Shown here: one piece after another, positions 23,890-32,471 of the stretch
Position numbering within the stretch: the stretch's first letter is position 1
Layout: every line of letters begins with the position of its first letter
DNA from: Allolobophora icterica
Lineage: Eukaryota; Annelida; Clitellata; Crassiclitellata; Lumbricidae
Reading direction: 5' to 3'
Length of the DNA: 64,000 nucleotides
Assembly (NCBI GenBank): GCA_963556255.1
Contig: OY744606.1
Coordinates: 69,974,670-70,038,669, forward strand
Position numbers and translations under genes: made by a program
The notes under the pieces: generated by a model
What the model was told of the DNA's origin: nothing
Seen by the model: the letters and a program-made list of their open reading frames with translations, nothing else
Databases searched by the model: none

Positions 23890-24619
23890 TGTCGCAATCG
23901 GAGGTCGCCCTGTCGTGTGTTTGCCGTGTGTTGATGTCGACCCTCGATTGCTCGTTCTTTTACTTGCACTTTTATTTAACGTGCCTAACTTTTCTATAGA
24001 AGATTCACGACGAACTTTGTTTAATTAATAAATGAATTTAATTAAAGAAACAAATATATATATACACTAACTCTACGGGAACTTCCACGTAGTATTAAAG
24101 CGTTTAGATATTAAATCGGACTATCTCAAATGTTGCTTCGTACAGCCTAACTACAGATCGTTCTTTCGCGTCAGTCCCTGAATCTGACGGACTATACTCT
24201 GCCGCCGCCGCTGATCGTTCCTCCCGATGTTGATCGCTCGACCGATGTTCACACGTCGCGTTCGTCAGTAGTAACAGTCCCGTGTTATCCGTTCCCTTCT
24301 GTTAAGTAGGAACTCCAGCGTGCATCAGTCAGCCCCCCTCCCCACGTCAAGCTATCGTCAATTAGTGTCAGATTGCTCCTCGATACGCGGGTCGTCGCTC
24401 GCCTGCAGCGCGGGCGGTGTCTGGTTACACCATAGCCGCGAGGTGTCCTATTACACCTTGGCTGTGTGGTGTCCGATTACACCTGGGCCTCGCTGTCTTC
24501 ATTGTTGCCCAAGTGGAGACTGGCTTTTCGTCCGTCATCATCCTATCTCGACCGGCAACGACGCTTACATCATAATGATGATGCCATCTCGTCGTTGTTG
24601 TCGATCTCCTCACGCGACA
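23890..24619 (-). repeat. 3' LTR of element A
   Basis: 730 bp. In element sense it contains three GGTGTAA..GACACC inverted repeats spaced 26 bp apart, a TATATATATA stretch and AATAAA near the 3' end. Nearly identical to 30304-31033. Confidence 0.93.
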
Positions 24620-24634
24620 CCTCCCTTCCCGGGG
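24620..24634 (-). other. Polypurine tract of element A
   Basis: In element sense the tract gggaagggagg directly precedes the 3' LTR, the usual plus-strand primer position. The same tract precedes the 3' LTRs of B and C. Confidence 0.75.
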
Positions 24635-24810
24635 GAGGACAAAGCCAGTCATTGGTTCGCCTCCCGGCTGAGAATGATGTCGTTCCCTCCATCGATTTCC
24701 TCCCGACCATGTCCTCGTCGTTCCCATGAAAAATACAAAATATCAGCACAGTTAGAAATATATTTACAGTCGTCGCGGTGCCTTACATGGTAGTCCGCCT
24801 TCTTCCTCAA

Positions 24811-27800
24811 TCATAGTCTGGACAAAAGATCAGCGGGAATATTCAGCGCCCCAGGACGATATTTAAAAGCGATATCAAAGTCCTGGAGTGCCAGAGCCCA
24901 CCTCGCAAGTTTAGCACTTGTGGGCGTAGAAGCAGTTAGGAAAGTCAAGGGATTGTGATCAGAATAGAGGGTGGTCCTTGACATAAAAATCCAATTCCTA
25001 AACTTCTTCAACGCAAAGATTACAGCATACGCTTCGCGTTCCACAGTGGACCAACGCGCTTGCGTAGCATCTAATTTAGAACTGGCGAAACATATTGGCC
25101 GTTCTGTTCCATCGTCTTGAATTTGGAATAAGCAGCAACCGACTGCTTTGTCTGAAGCGTCAGTCGATAAACCAAACTCTCTGCCGTAGTCAATTGTCTG
25201 CAAACATACAGCGTTATTCAAATCGTGCGTAAGTTTATCTAGCGCATTTTGATGTTCAATTCGCCAGGGTATCTTAGCAGGCACCGATTTCTGGGTCAAG
25301 TCAGTGAGAATTCTGGCTGTCTCAGCCAGGTTAGGGATGAAGTTCCTAAAATAACTGAAGAAGCCAATTAATCTCCGTATGTCCTTTTTGGACTCGGGTT
25401 GAGGGATTTTCCCTAGCCCTGCGATTTTCATAGGATCCGGTTCAATGCTCCCTGATCCGATCAGGTGACCTACGAACGTTGTTTGTCGCCTAGCAAACGA
25501 ACTCTTCTTAATGTTAAGGGTCAGACCCGACTGTTGAATAGTCATTAAGTATTTCTCTAGGTGTTTCATGTGATCCGGCCACGTCATCGAGTGTACTGCC
25601 ATGTCATCCACAAACGTCTCAGTGAAGTCGCGAATGGGATGAAGGACCTTTGACATGCATCGGATAAAAGAATTTGAGGCTGACTTTAAACCAAAGGGCA
25701 GTCGTACGAACTCAAATAGGCCAGCGTCACATACGAAGGCTGATAACCAACGAGAGTCCTTGTGGAGTCCAATCTGGTAGTATCCTTGACGTGCGTCAAA
25801 GCAGGATATGAAGTTTGCACTTCCTACCTTCTGTAACACTTCCTGGATGTCGGGGGTGGGGTATGCGTCACCCGCCGAGAACTTGTTTACATATCGGTAG
25901 TCAATGGCCAGTCTTAAACCGCCTTGACCTCCCTTTTTCACAACGCACACAACGGGACTAGCCATTTCACTATGTGAGGGAGTGATGATACCTAGGGCCA
26001 AAAGTTCGCGGCTCTGCTTCTCCATCTCCGGTTTGAGCAGTTCCGGCACCTTATAGGCTCGCAAACTCTTCGGCCTGAACTCCGCGCTAACAGTGATTGT
26101 GTGTTCTAGGACGGGACAGAAACCTGGTTTGTCCGAGAACACATCTGGAAATCTGTCTAACAGACTAAACAGCTGTTTCCGCTCGGGTACCGTTAAGTGT
26201 GCAACGGCAATAGGGTCTACTTGTTCACTGGGCCGTGTCTGACTCGCGACGACGCTACCCACCGCTTCCACGTGACCGAAGTCTTCGTCCTTCTCGAACA
26301 GAATGGAGCAATTGTTAATCAATGCTTGCTGTATTCTTTCGTTATATTTGCGAATACGATTTGCATGTAATAAGCGGCTTTTGCCCCCTATTTCCACGAT
26401 GTATGTGTAGGGCGATTTCACCTGAGCGATGATGGCCGGGCCTTGCCATTGGCCCTCCTTCTTTGCTCCTCGCGCTTCCGGTGATTGGATGATGACTTTA
26501 TCCCCTACTTCGTAACGCCTGTCCATGCTTCTTAAATTGTAATGAGTAGCATAGCGCTGCTGTTCAATGTCTGAATAATATTCGGCATATAATTTAGACA
26601 TTTCAAGGTTATCCCTTAATTGGTCTAAGTAAGCTGCGGCGCCTGTGCCCAGACTTAATGGAGAATCCCGCTCTCCCGTCCATTCCTCAGAAAGGACAGA
26701 TAGAGGTCCTTTAGGCAGGGTACCATACACCAGGGTGTAGGGACTCACGTGGGTGGTTGCCGAGGGGCGTTCCCTTAAGCTCCAAAGCACGTAAGGTAAC
26801 AGTCTGTGCCATCCCCTCGGGTTTTCTTCTGCCAGTTTATGAATCATGGTCTTCAGTGTGGCATTGCAGCGCTCCACTAGACCTTGTGACTCAGGATGTG
26901 CGACTGGCCCAAAGCGTGGTGAGCACCCCATACGATGCAGAAACTCTTGGGTTAATTTGCTGTTGAAATTCGACCCGTTATCGGACCTAATCGTTTTTGG
27001 AAAACCGAAGGTCGTGAAGATTTGCATGTATGCATCACATGTCGCTTTTGCCGTTAATGATTTCAGAGGATAGGCCATCGGCCATCTTGAAAATTGGTCA
27101 ACTACCACTAAGGCGTAGTTGTACTCGGGTTTTGGGCTTGTGGGGTCTACGTTGGTAACTATAGGCCCTATACAATCTGCCACTAGACAGCCGAATCTGG
27201 TCTCGTCGTTGCGAGGGATAGGAGTTATGGGGGCCCGCTGCGCCACTCGCAGCGGCGCATGCCTTTGGCAAATGTCGCAAGATGCACAATATTCCTTCAC
27301 TATATCCTCCACGTTGGGAAACCAGAAATTCAGTTTGATTCGGTCCTTAGTCGTTTTCAACGCCATATGACCTGCGAACGCAGCGTCATGTGCTAAGTTT
27401 AAGACCTTGTCTATTCTTTCTTTAGGTAAACACAGTTGTTTTACAGAATGCCCAGCTATTTTGTCTTTATGAAAGAGCAAATTGTCTTCAAAGAAGAAGT
27501 TCTTCGCCCCAATTTTCCCGTGGGCCAAGAATGGTGCTAGTGTCGAACATTGTGCTTGTTCGGCCGCCATCTTGCTTCTGCCTACTATTGTGTCTTCCTT
27601 GGGTGGGGGTGGTATCTCAGGATTGAAGAACTGCTCTTCAGTATCCGTTTCTTCGGGACTGATTTCTCCTACACTCTCACTGTCTGCCTGAGCGACCGTG
27701 AAGTAATCTTCGCCTATCAGCGCCCTAAGTCCCTCTACCTCCTCCCCTCTCTCCTCTTCCTCACTCGTCTCAGTCCTTGCGACCGCCTGCGCTTCTGAAA

Positions 27801-28362
27801 TTTGGTCTATTTCAGGAGCGCTGGCCGCGTGACTCGAATACAACGCTGTCTCGCGCAGCAAGTCGGCTGTAGTGGGCGTGATAATTAACGGTTCATTAAG
27901 GTCTTTAATGAGTGCCGCCCATATCCGAACATCAGGGGCGTAATTTACCTCCCCCTCCCTGTCCTCGCCGGCCTGAGACCCCTTTAGTCTCAGCCGCACC
28001 ACGTCCACAATCATTGATTGCCCGTTCAGCCCCTTCACCTCTATCTGCTTGACCACAGGTAGGTTGAGCGGCCTGATTAGTTCTGCTCGCGCACAATTGT
28101 ATTCGGCCCCGCTATCTATTAGAGACGATGTCACAGGGAGCCCTGTAATATACACTTTCATGTACTCTCTTGCATAAGTCTCCTCCACGTCAATGCAATC
28201 CGGGTTTGTCGGCAATGCATGCTGTTCTGTCTCTTGTATCAATGGTGGCCCGTCTTGTCGCGTCTCGCTTTGTCTGTCTGCCTGTCTGCCTTGAGCTCTG
28301 GTCACGGTTGGCTGGACCGCACACGCGCTCACCTGCTTGCTTTTAGTTTGTTCTTCGAACAC
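24811..28362 (-). CDS. pol: Pol polyprotein, element A: protease-integrase-RT-RNase H
   Basis: 1183 codons, uninterrupted. Protease: LIDSGAEYN, catalytic Asp83. Integrase: zinc-binding H325, H332, C362, C365; core D396, D461 (SDNGSNF) and E497 (LVERCN), giving the D,D-35-E spacing; GPY/F-like module at about 639-672 (QWQGPAIIAQVKSPYTYIVE). Reverse transcriptase: palm A FDARQGYYQI (D856), LPFGLKSA, catalytic FVDD at 917-920 in place of YxDD. RNase H: D1068 (STDAS), E1110 (VERE), D1135 (YSDHNPL), ending ADLLSRL. In most Ty3/gypsy elements integrase follows RNase H; here it lies between protease and RT, as in copia and the Gmr1 group. The listed start is a GTG in the gag overlap, so translation probably needs -1 frameshifting or read-through from gag. 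It would supply cDNA synthesis and integration for A and possibly for B and C. Confidence 0.95.
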   Translation of the reverse strand: MFEEQTKSKQVSACAVQPTVTRAQGRQADRQSETRQDGPPLIQETEQHALPTNPDCIDVEETYAREYMKVYITGLPVTSSLIDSGAEYNCARAELIRPLNLPVVKQIEVKGLNGQSMIVDVVRLRLKGSQAGEDREGEVNYAPDVRIWAALIKDLNEPLIITPTTADLLRETALYSSHAASAPEIDQISEAQAVARTETSEEEERGEEVEGLRALIGEDYFTVAQADSESVGEISPEETDTEEQFFNPEIPPPPKEDTIVGRSKMAAEQAQCSTLAPFLAHGKIGAKNFFFEDNLLFHKDKIAGHSVKQLCLPKERIDKVLNLAHDAAFAGHMALKTTKDRIKLNFWFPNVEDIVKEYCASCDICQRHAPLRVAQRAPITPIPRNDETRFGCLVADCIGPIVTNVDPTSPKPEYNYALVVVDQFSRWPMAYPLKSLTAKATCDAYMQIFTTFGFPKTIRSDNGSNFNSKLTQEFLHRMGCSPRFGPVAHPESQGLVERCNATLKTMIHKLAEENPRGWHRLLPYVLWSLRERPSATTHVSPYTLVYGTLPKGPLSVLSEEWTGERDSPLSLGTGAAAYLDQLRDNLEMSKLYAEYYSDIEQQRYATHYNLRSMDRRYEVGDKVIIQSPEARGAKKEGQWQGPAIIAQVKSPYTYIVEIGGKSRLLHANRIRKYNERIQQALINNCSILFEKDEDFGHVEAVGSVVASQTRPSEQVDPIAVAHLTVPERKQLFSLLDRFPDVFSDKPGFCPVLEHTITVSAEFRPKSLRAYKVPELLKPEMEKQSRELLALGIITPSHSEMASPVVCVVKKGGQGGLRLAIDYRYVNKFSAGDAYPTPDIQEVLQKVGSANFISCFDARQGYYQIGLHKDSRWLSAFVCDAGLFEFVRLPFGLKSASNSFIRCMSKVLHPIRDFTETFVDDMAVHSMTWPDHMKHLEKYLMTIQQSGLTLNIKKSSFARRQTTFVGHLIGSGSIEPDPMKIAGLGKIPQPESKKDIRRLIGFFSYFRNFIPNLAETARILTDLTQKSVPAKIPWRIEHQNALDKLTHDLNNAVCLQTIDYGREFGLSTDASDKAVGCCLFQIQDDGTERPICFASSKLDATQARWSTVEREAYAVIFALKKFRNWIFMSRTTLYSDHNPLTFLTASTPTSAKLARWALALQDFDIAFKYRPGALNIPADLLSRL

Positions 28363-29777
28363 AGTTTAGCTCTGTGGTCTGGAGAAAAGCATAGGAAACA
28401 AAGGCCACGCTTTCTAATCTCGTCGGGGGTTGGACGTCCGTCTGTCCTGTTATTTGTCAGTGTCCCTCCCGGTCGGTCAGTCCACGTGTCCGTCTGTTTA
28501 GCTGTCGTCTGAGGAGGTGCTGGCGCTTTCGCGTAGCGTGCCTCCGTCTTACCCGTGCCTAGACTATGCTTCGTATAGTCATTTTCCCAAGGGTGTGTAG
28601 CGACATAAGTGTCAGCCGCTTCGGCTAACTCTTTGTGCCCTAACCACTTCTGCTGCTCTTGACTGAGGATGAAATTCAAACATCCTCTGGGCAACATTTC
28701 TTTCATCTTATCTGCAATCAAGAGGCTCGTAACCTCATCAAATGTCATTGCCTTGCGATCTTGCAGATAGTAAGAAAGTAAATTATGCAGTCTCGAAGCT
28801 AATGTTGTGTATGATTCATCTACCGCCTTTTTTGCGTTCATGAATCGCTCTCGTAAAGAGACTGCGCTCACTTTGAACTCTTTCAACAAGAAGGTTTTTA
28901 GCTTCCCGTAATTATCAAGCTCCTCTTGTGTGAGTCTGGCCGTCAGTGCTCTGGCCTGATTATCTAGACAGGTCAAGAGTAATCTGCTTCGAAGGTCGTC
29001 CGGGACAGCGCAAGAGTCGAATAACCTTTCGCAGTGCACAAAGAAACCAGGGATTTGCGCATGGTCGCTGGGGAATCTCGGTAAGAGTCCTCGCAAGCTT
29101 TCACTATACGTTTTCATTCGTCCTACGACCGAATGCCTCAAGTTGTAGTCCCTTTCGTCTCTGAGTCTCCTCTCTGCGTCCCTTTCCTCTCGGACCTCCT
29201 TCTCTCTCTTCTCTGCCTCCTCCTTTTCTTCTCTCCTCCGCTTCTCCCCCTGAAGCCTGAGCTTCTCAGCTTCCTCTCTCTCTTCCCTTCTCCGCTGCTC
29301 CTCCCGAAGCCTCAGCTTCTCAGCCTCCTCCTTTTCTTCTTTCCTCTGTTTCTCAGCCTCCTCCTTTTGTTCTTTCCTCAATCTTTCCTCCTTCTCTTCT
29401 TTTCTCCTCTCTTTCTCTTCCTCTCTTCTCTCTTTCTCTTCCTCTCTTCTCTCTCTTCTCTCCGCTTCCTCTCTCGCTTCTTTTCTCAGCCTTGCGGCTT
29501 CCTCTCTCTCGTATTTTAAGCGTTTTAATTCGTATAACGGCGTTTGCGCTGCCGAGTCGATACTGCTTTCTATGCTACCCGTGCTTACTTCCTCACTTAC
29601 TTCTGGCGGGGTTTCCCGTCCAGACACAATTATTTCAGCACTCGCCTCTTGGAGTTGGCCCGTATTCATGGAACCCAATTCCTCCTCTCCTAGTCCCATC
29701 TTTGTCAGATATGCGACTAGTCTGTGACGGGGCATGTTCAGCACCTTCACTCTTTTCCCTATCGACAACTTATCCAT
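28329..29777 (-). CDS. gag: Gag of element A
   Basis: 482 residues from ATG 29777 (MDKLSIGKRVKVLN). An N-terminal domain of about 80 residues (HRLVAYLTKMGLGEEEL) comes first. A charged Glu/Lys/Arg coiled coil runs about 85-205 (KEEKEEAEKLRL repeats). A capsid-like region follows (RMKTYSESLRGLLPRFPS, HCERLFDSCAVPDDLRSRLL). Near residues 461-474 is one CCHC zinc knuckle, CFLCFSPDHRAKLC. It forms the particle and packages RNA. The last 34 nt overlap pol in the -1 frame. The long coiled coil is unusual for a gypsy Gag and its repeats vary in number between A, B and C. Confidence 0.9.
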   Translation of the reverse strand: MDKLSIGKRVKVLNMPRHRLVAYLTKMGLGEEELGSMNTGQLQEASAEIIVSGRETPPEVSEEVSTGSIESSIDSAAQTPLYELKRLKYEREEAARLRKEAREEAERRERREEEKERREEEKERRKEEKEERLRKEQKEEAEKQRKEEKEEAEKLRLREEQRRREEREEAEKLRLQGEKRRREEKEEAEKREKEVREERDAERRLRDERDYNLRHSVVGRMKTYSESLRGLLPRFPSDHAQIPGFFVHCERLFDSCAVPDDLRSRLLLTCLDNQARALTARLTQEELDNYGKLKTFLLKEFKVSAVSLRERFMNAKKAVDESYTTLASRLHNLLSYYLQDRKAMTFDEVTSLLIADKMKEMLPRGCLNFILSQEQQKWLGHKELAEAADTYVATHPWENDYTKHSLGTGKTEARYAKAPAPPQTTAKQTDTWTDRPGGTLTNNRTDGRPTPDEIRKRGLCFLCFSPDHRAKLCSKNKLKASR

Positions 29778-29795
29778 CTTCCAACAGTCCGCTCA

Positions 29796-30002
29796 CTAAT
29801 AGAAAAAGATAAGTAAGTTAGAGGAGAGTCACCGTTGGTCAGAAATCAAAGAAAACAACGTCCTAAAATTCTACCACAAATACAACAAGAACAGAACTGA
29901 GCAAAAGGAGCTACGCAAAAGCCTCGGCTATTCGCACACCAATCCTCATCCAGACCTCAACCGCAACCTCACAGATTACCACGACTACCAGTAAGGACTT
30001 AC
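29796..30002 (-). other. Candidate 207-bp leader intron of element A
   Basis: In element sense the sequence agagg/GTAAGTCC opens and tctttttctattAG/tgagcg closes a 207-bp segment just before the gag ATG. The same donor and acceptor at the same spacing occur in B (49584-49790) and C (13556-13762). Splicing is inferred. Confidence 0.4.
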
Positions 30003-30286
30003 CCTCTGATACGTCGAGCGTGTTCCGTCTTTTGGTATCTTGGCTGATCCGCTGTCCTCCGTTGCCACTCCCGTCCGTCGTTGCTAGCGATGGTCGGTCG
30101 TCCGTCGGCGCTCTTGTTCCTCGTCCTTGCCTGTTGCTGTCGGTTCCTTCGAGTCCTTCGTCTCCGGAGTCCGGCACTCGATTTCTCCAGTTGCGAAGGG
30201 TTGTATTCGCCGCTGGTCCCGATCTGTTGAGATTCCTCTTTCCGTTTCCGGTTCCGCACTTCGTCGTGACGTCTTCAGTTGAAAAT

Positions 30287-30302
30287 CCTGTCGGCTGCGC
30301 CA
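30287..30302 (-). other. Primer binding site of element A
   Basis: In element sense TGGCGCAGCCGACAGG lies one base after the 5' LTR. It differs from B and C at one base (C for T at position 9). It is closest to the complement of the tRNA-Ser 3' end. Confidence 0.65.
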
Positions 30303-30303
30303 A

Positions 30304-31033
30304 TGTCGCAATCGGAGGTCGCCCTGTCGTGTGTTTGCCGTGTGTTGATGTCGACCCTCGATTGCTCGTTCTTTTACTTGCACTTTTATTTAACGTGCCT
30401 AACTTTTCTATAGAAGATTCACGACGAACTTTGTTTAATTAATAAATGAATTTAATTAAAGAAACAAATATATATATACACTAACTCTACGGGAACTTCC
30501 ACGTAGTATTAAAGCGTTTAGATATTAAATCGGACTATCTCAAATGTTGCTTCGTACAGCCTAACTACAGATCGTTCTTTCGCCTCAGTCCCTGAATCTG
30601 ACGGACTATACTCTGCCGCCGCCGCTGATCGTTCCTCCCGATGTTGATCGCTCGACCGATGTTCACACGTCGCGTTCGTCAGTAGTAACAGTCCCGTGTT
30701 ATCCGTTCCCTTCTGTTAAGTAGGAACTCCAGCGTGCATCAGTCAGCCCCCCTCCCCACGTCAAGCTATCGTCAATTAGTGTCAGATTGCTCCTCGATAC
30801 GCGGGTCGTCGCTCGCCTGCAGCGCGGGCGGTGTCTGGTTACACCATAGCCGCGAGGTGTCCTATTACACCTTGGCTGTGTGGTGTCCGATTACACCTGG
30901 GCCTCGCTGTCTTCATTGTTGCCCAAGTGGAGACTGGCTTTTCGTCCGTCATCATCCTATCTCGACCGGCAACGACGCTTACATCATAATGATGATGCCA
31001 TCTCGTCGTTGTTGTCGATCTCCTCACGCGACA
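30304..31033 (-). repeat. 5' LTR of element A
   Basis: 730 bp, partner of 23890-24619 with one visible substitution. It drives transcription toward lower coordinates. Confidence 0.93.
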
Positions 31034-31659
31034 CCCCCACAGTTAAGTCTTCACTGCACACCCCAGAGGGGTCATTTCCAACCCCCTCAGTTGTGCTGGT
31101 GTGATTTAGCATTATTTGATTCTGAATCTGTGGCAAAGTGAACAAATTTCCACGGTGCATGTATCGTGTATGCATTTTTGAATTTTCTCAAAAGGAATTG
31201 ATTTTGATTCGAGTTTGACTTGCAAAACTGCTAGGGTTGAAATCGGCTGCTTACAAATTTCGCTGACATTAGTTTGCAAAATACGAATAACAAATTCAAC
31301 TCTACATGGATCAATGTCTAAGCCTTCCCTCAGTCTTTTTTCTACAATTCTCACACTGGGAATAAGTGACGGAGTACATGATTTTCGTTCTCTGCTACTG
31401 CCTAAAAGAGGCATGCATCAGCAGTTTCGGCCAACTGGTTGGCCGTAAGATCGGGGTACTGCTATAAATCCTCCTAGTTTCAATAGATTTATCAAACGCT
31501 CAATTTCATATTTCACATTAACATTAATTTTCAGTCATCAGTCTGCCCCCTGTCAGCATGACCACATAGTCCACATTGGACCCGTATTGAGGCAATATGG
31601 GGTCCATCGGAAATGATGGCACGGTCAGTACAGTAAGAGGTAAAATGCATTATATTGTT
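31034..31659. other. Unassigned sequence right of element A
   Basis: Begins with the CCCCC target copy. A short minus-strand open frame (31414-31112) has no recognised domain. The sequence looks like intergenic or old repeat DNA. Confidence 0.3.
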
Positions 31660-31698
31660 AGGTAATCAGGTATGTCCAATAGACATACCTGATTACCT
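31660..31698. repeat. Perfect 17-bp inverted repeat, 5-nt loop
   Basis: Arms aggtaatcaggtatgtc (31660-31676) and gacatacctgattacct (31682-31698) pair without mismatch around caata. It could fold as a cruciform or RNA hairpin; function unknown. Confidence 0.85.
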
Positions 31699-31699
31699 G

Positions 31700-31852
31700 A
31701 TAAGTCGATAGCAAGTCGCTAAGTCAGTCGATAAGTCTAAGCAACTTAGTCAGTCGATAAGCATGCGACTTAGTCGACTGAGTCGCTAAGTCAGTCGCTA
31801 ACTCATCAAGTCAGTCGCTAACTCCTTAGCGACTGACTCCGGGGACTACCGG
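31700..31852. repeat. GTCGCTAAGT / AGTCGATAAG repeat cluster
   Basis: Variants of agtcgctaag(t/c)cagtcg recur about ten times with irregular spacing. A smaller cluster with the same word lies at 23485-23520, on the other side of element A. Confidence 0.65.
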
Positions 31853-31859
31853 AGAGCGG

Positions 31860-32001
31860 GGTTTTAAACCCGTTTAGGTTCCCCTGTGTAACCAGGTTTA
31901 CTACTCTTTCTTGTATTTTATGTTAAGCGGTTCCTTTGAAAATGTGGCTACCGAATAAAAAATTGAATTGAATTGAATTGAAATTGAATTGAATTGAATT
32001 G
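31860..32001 (+). repeat. Retroposon 3' end with (TTGAA)n tail
   Basis: ccgaataaaaaattgaattgaattg.. is a polyadenylation signal followed by a TTGAA/ATTGA repeat, typical of a non-LTR 3' end. The coding part is not identifiable. It forms the right edge of the 12-kb insertion block in the gene 2 flank. Confidence 0.55.
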
Positions 32002-32002
32002 A

Positions 32003-32160
32003 TACAAAACAGGATTTCAAAGTAATGTGTCATTGTTCCTTGAATGTGAAACTATTAGTCTGTCGACGTAATTAATGAGTACACAGGGCAATAGGTATAG
32101 GCCTTTGGCATTTTGTAAAATTGGACCATGGTTCTTATAAGATAGAACCAAAATAAACAA
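32003..32160 (+). other. Continuation of the duplicated gene 2 3' flank
   Basis: acaaaacaggatttcaaagtaatgtgtcatt.. through atagaaccaaaataaacaa matches 60194-60356, downstream of copy 4. It resumes the block left at 19890. In copy 4 the two parts are contiguous. Confidence 0.8.
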
Positions 32161-32471
32161 TTCAGTGATAATTCATTGAGATATTTATCTTTACATGGTG
32201 TGTCACCAATGTAGATGCTATATGGTAAGGCTGTAAATTCCTTACCATGTAGAAGAGTTTATTAATACACCAGGTTTCATGCAGATTATTCTCACATTCT
32301 ATAAATTTTGTGGCCTAATGTTATCTTTCTGCTGCCTTGTGTGTCCTTTTAAATAAATTCCTTTAAATGACAAATTTCTTACGGTAAGCCTCTTATTTTC
32401 TTTTACACGATCTCAATAAAGCCATAGTCATCCATGGTTGCTTGAAAGCATCCCTTTTCTTTACTCTATAG
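32161..32471. other. Unassigned AT-rich sequence
   Basis: No coding, inverted termini or known repeat recognised between the duplicated flank and the hAT element. Confidence 0.3.

Larger units (their letters stand above)
23890..31033 (-). mobile_element. Gmr1-like Ty3/gypsy LTR retrotransposon, element A, apparently full length
   Basis: The 7144-bp element has 730-bp LTRs, TGTCGC/GCGACA termini and a CCCCC target duplication (23885-23889, 31034-31038). Order in element sense: LTR, tRNA-Ser type primer site, leader with a candidate intron, gag, pol, polypurine tract, LTR. Pol carries the integrase before the reverse transcriptase, the diagnostic Gmr1-group arrangement (copia-like order in a Ty3/gypsy element). 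I see one difference between the LTRs (G/C near 24169 versus 30579), so insertion is recent. All pol catalytic residues are present. The one doubt is the gag-pol junction, where the frames differ by -1. Confidence 0.92.

Noticed and set aside
24320..24793. Open frames of 130-157 residues inside the LTRs (24320, 30734, 48544, 52949)
   Set aside because: They lie in LTR sequence, overlap other frames, and follow the repeat boxes; no initiation context or domain.
28219..28512. Plus-strand open frames across element A (26757-30442)
   Set aside because: Complementary to gag and pol, which have clear domain order and catalytic residues.
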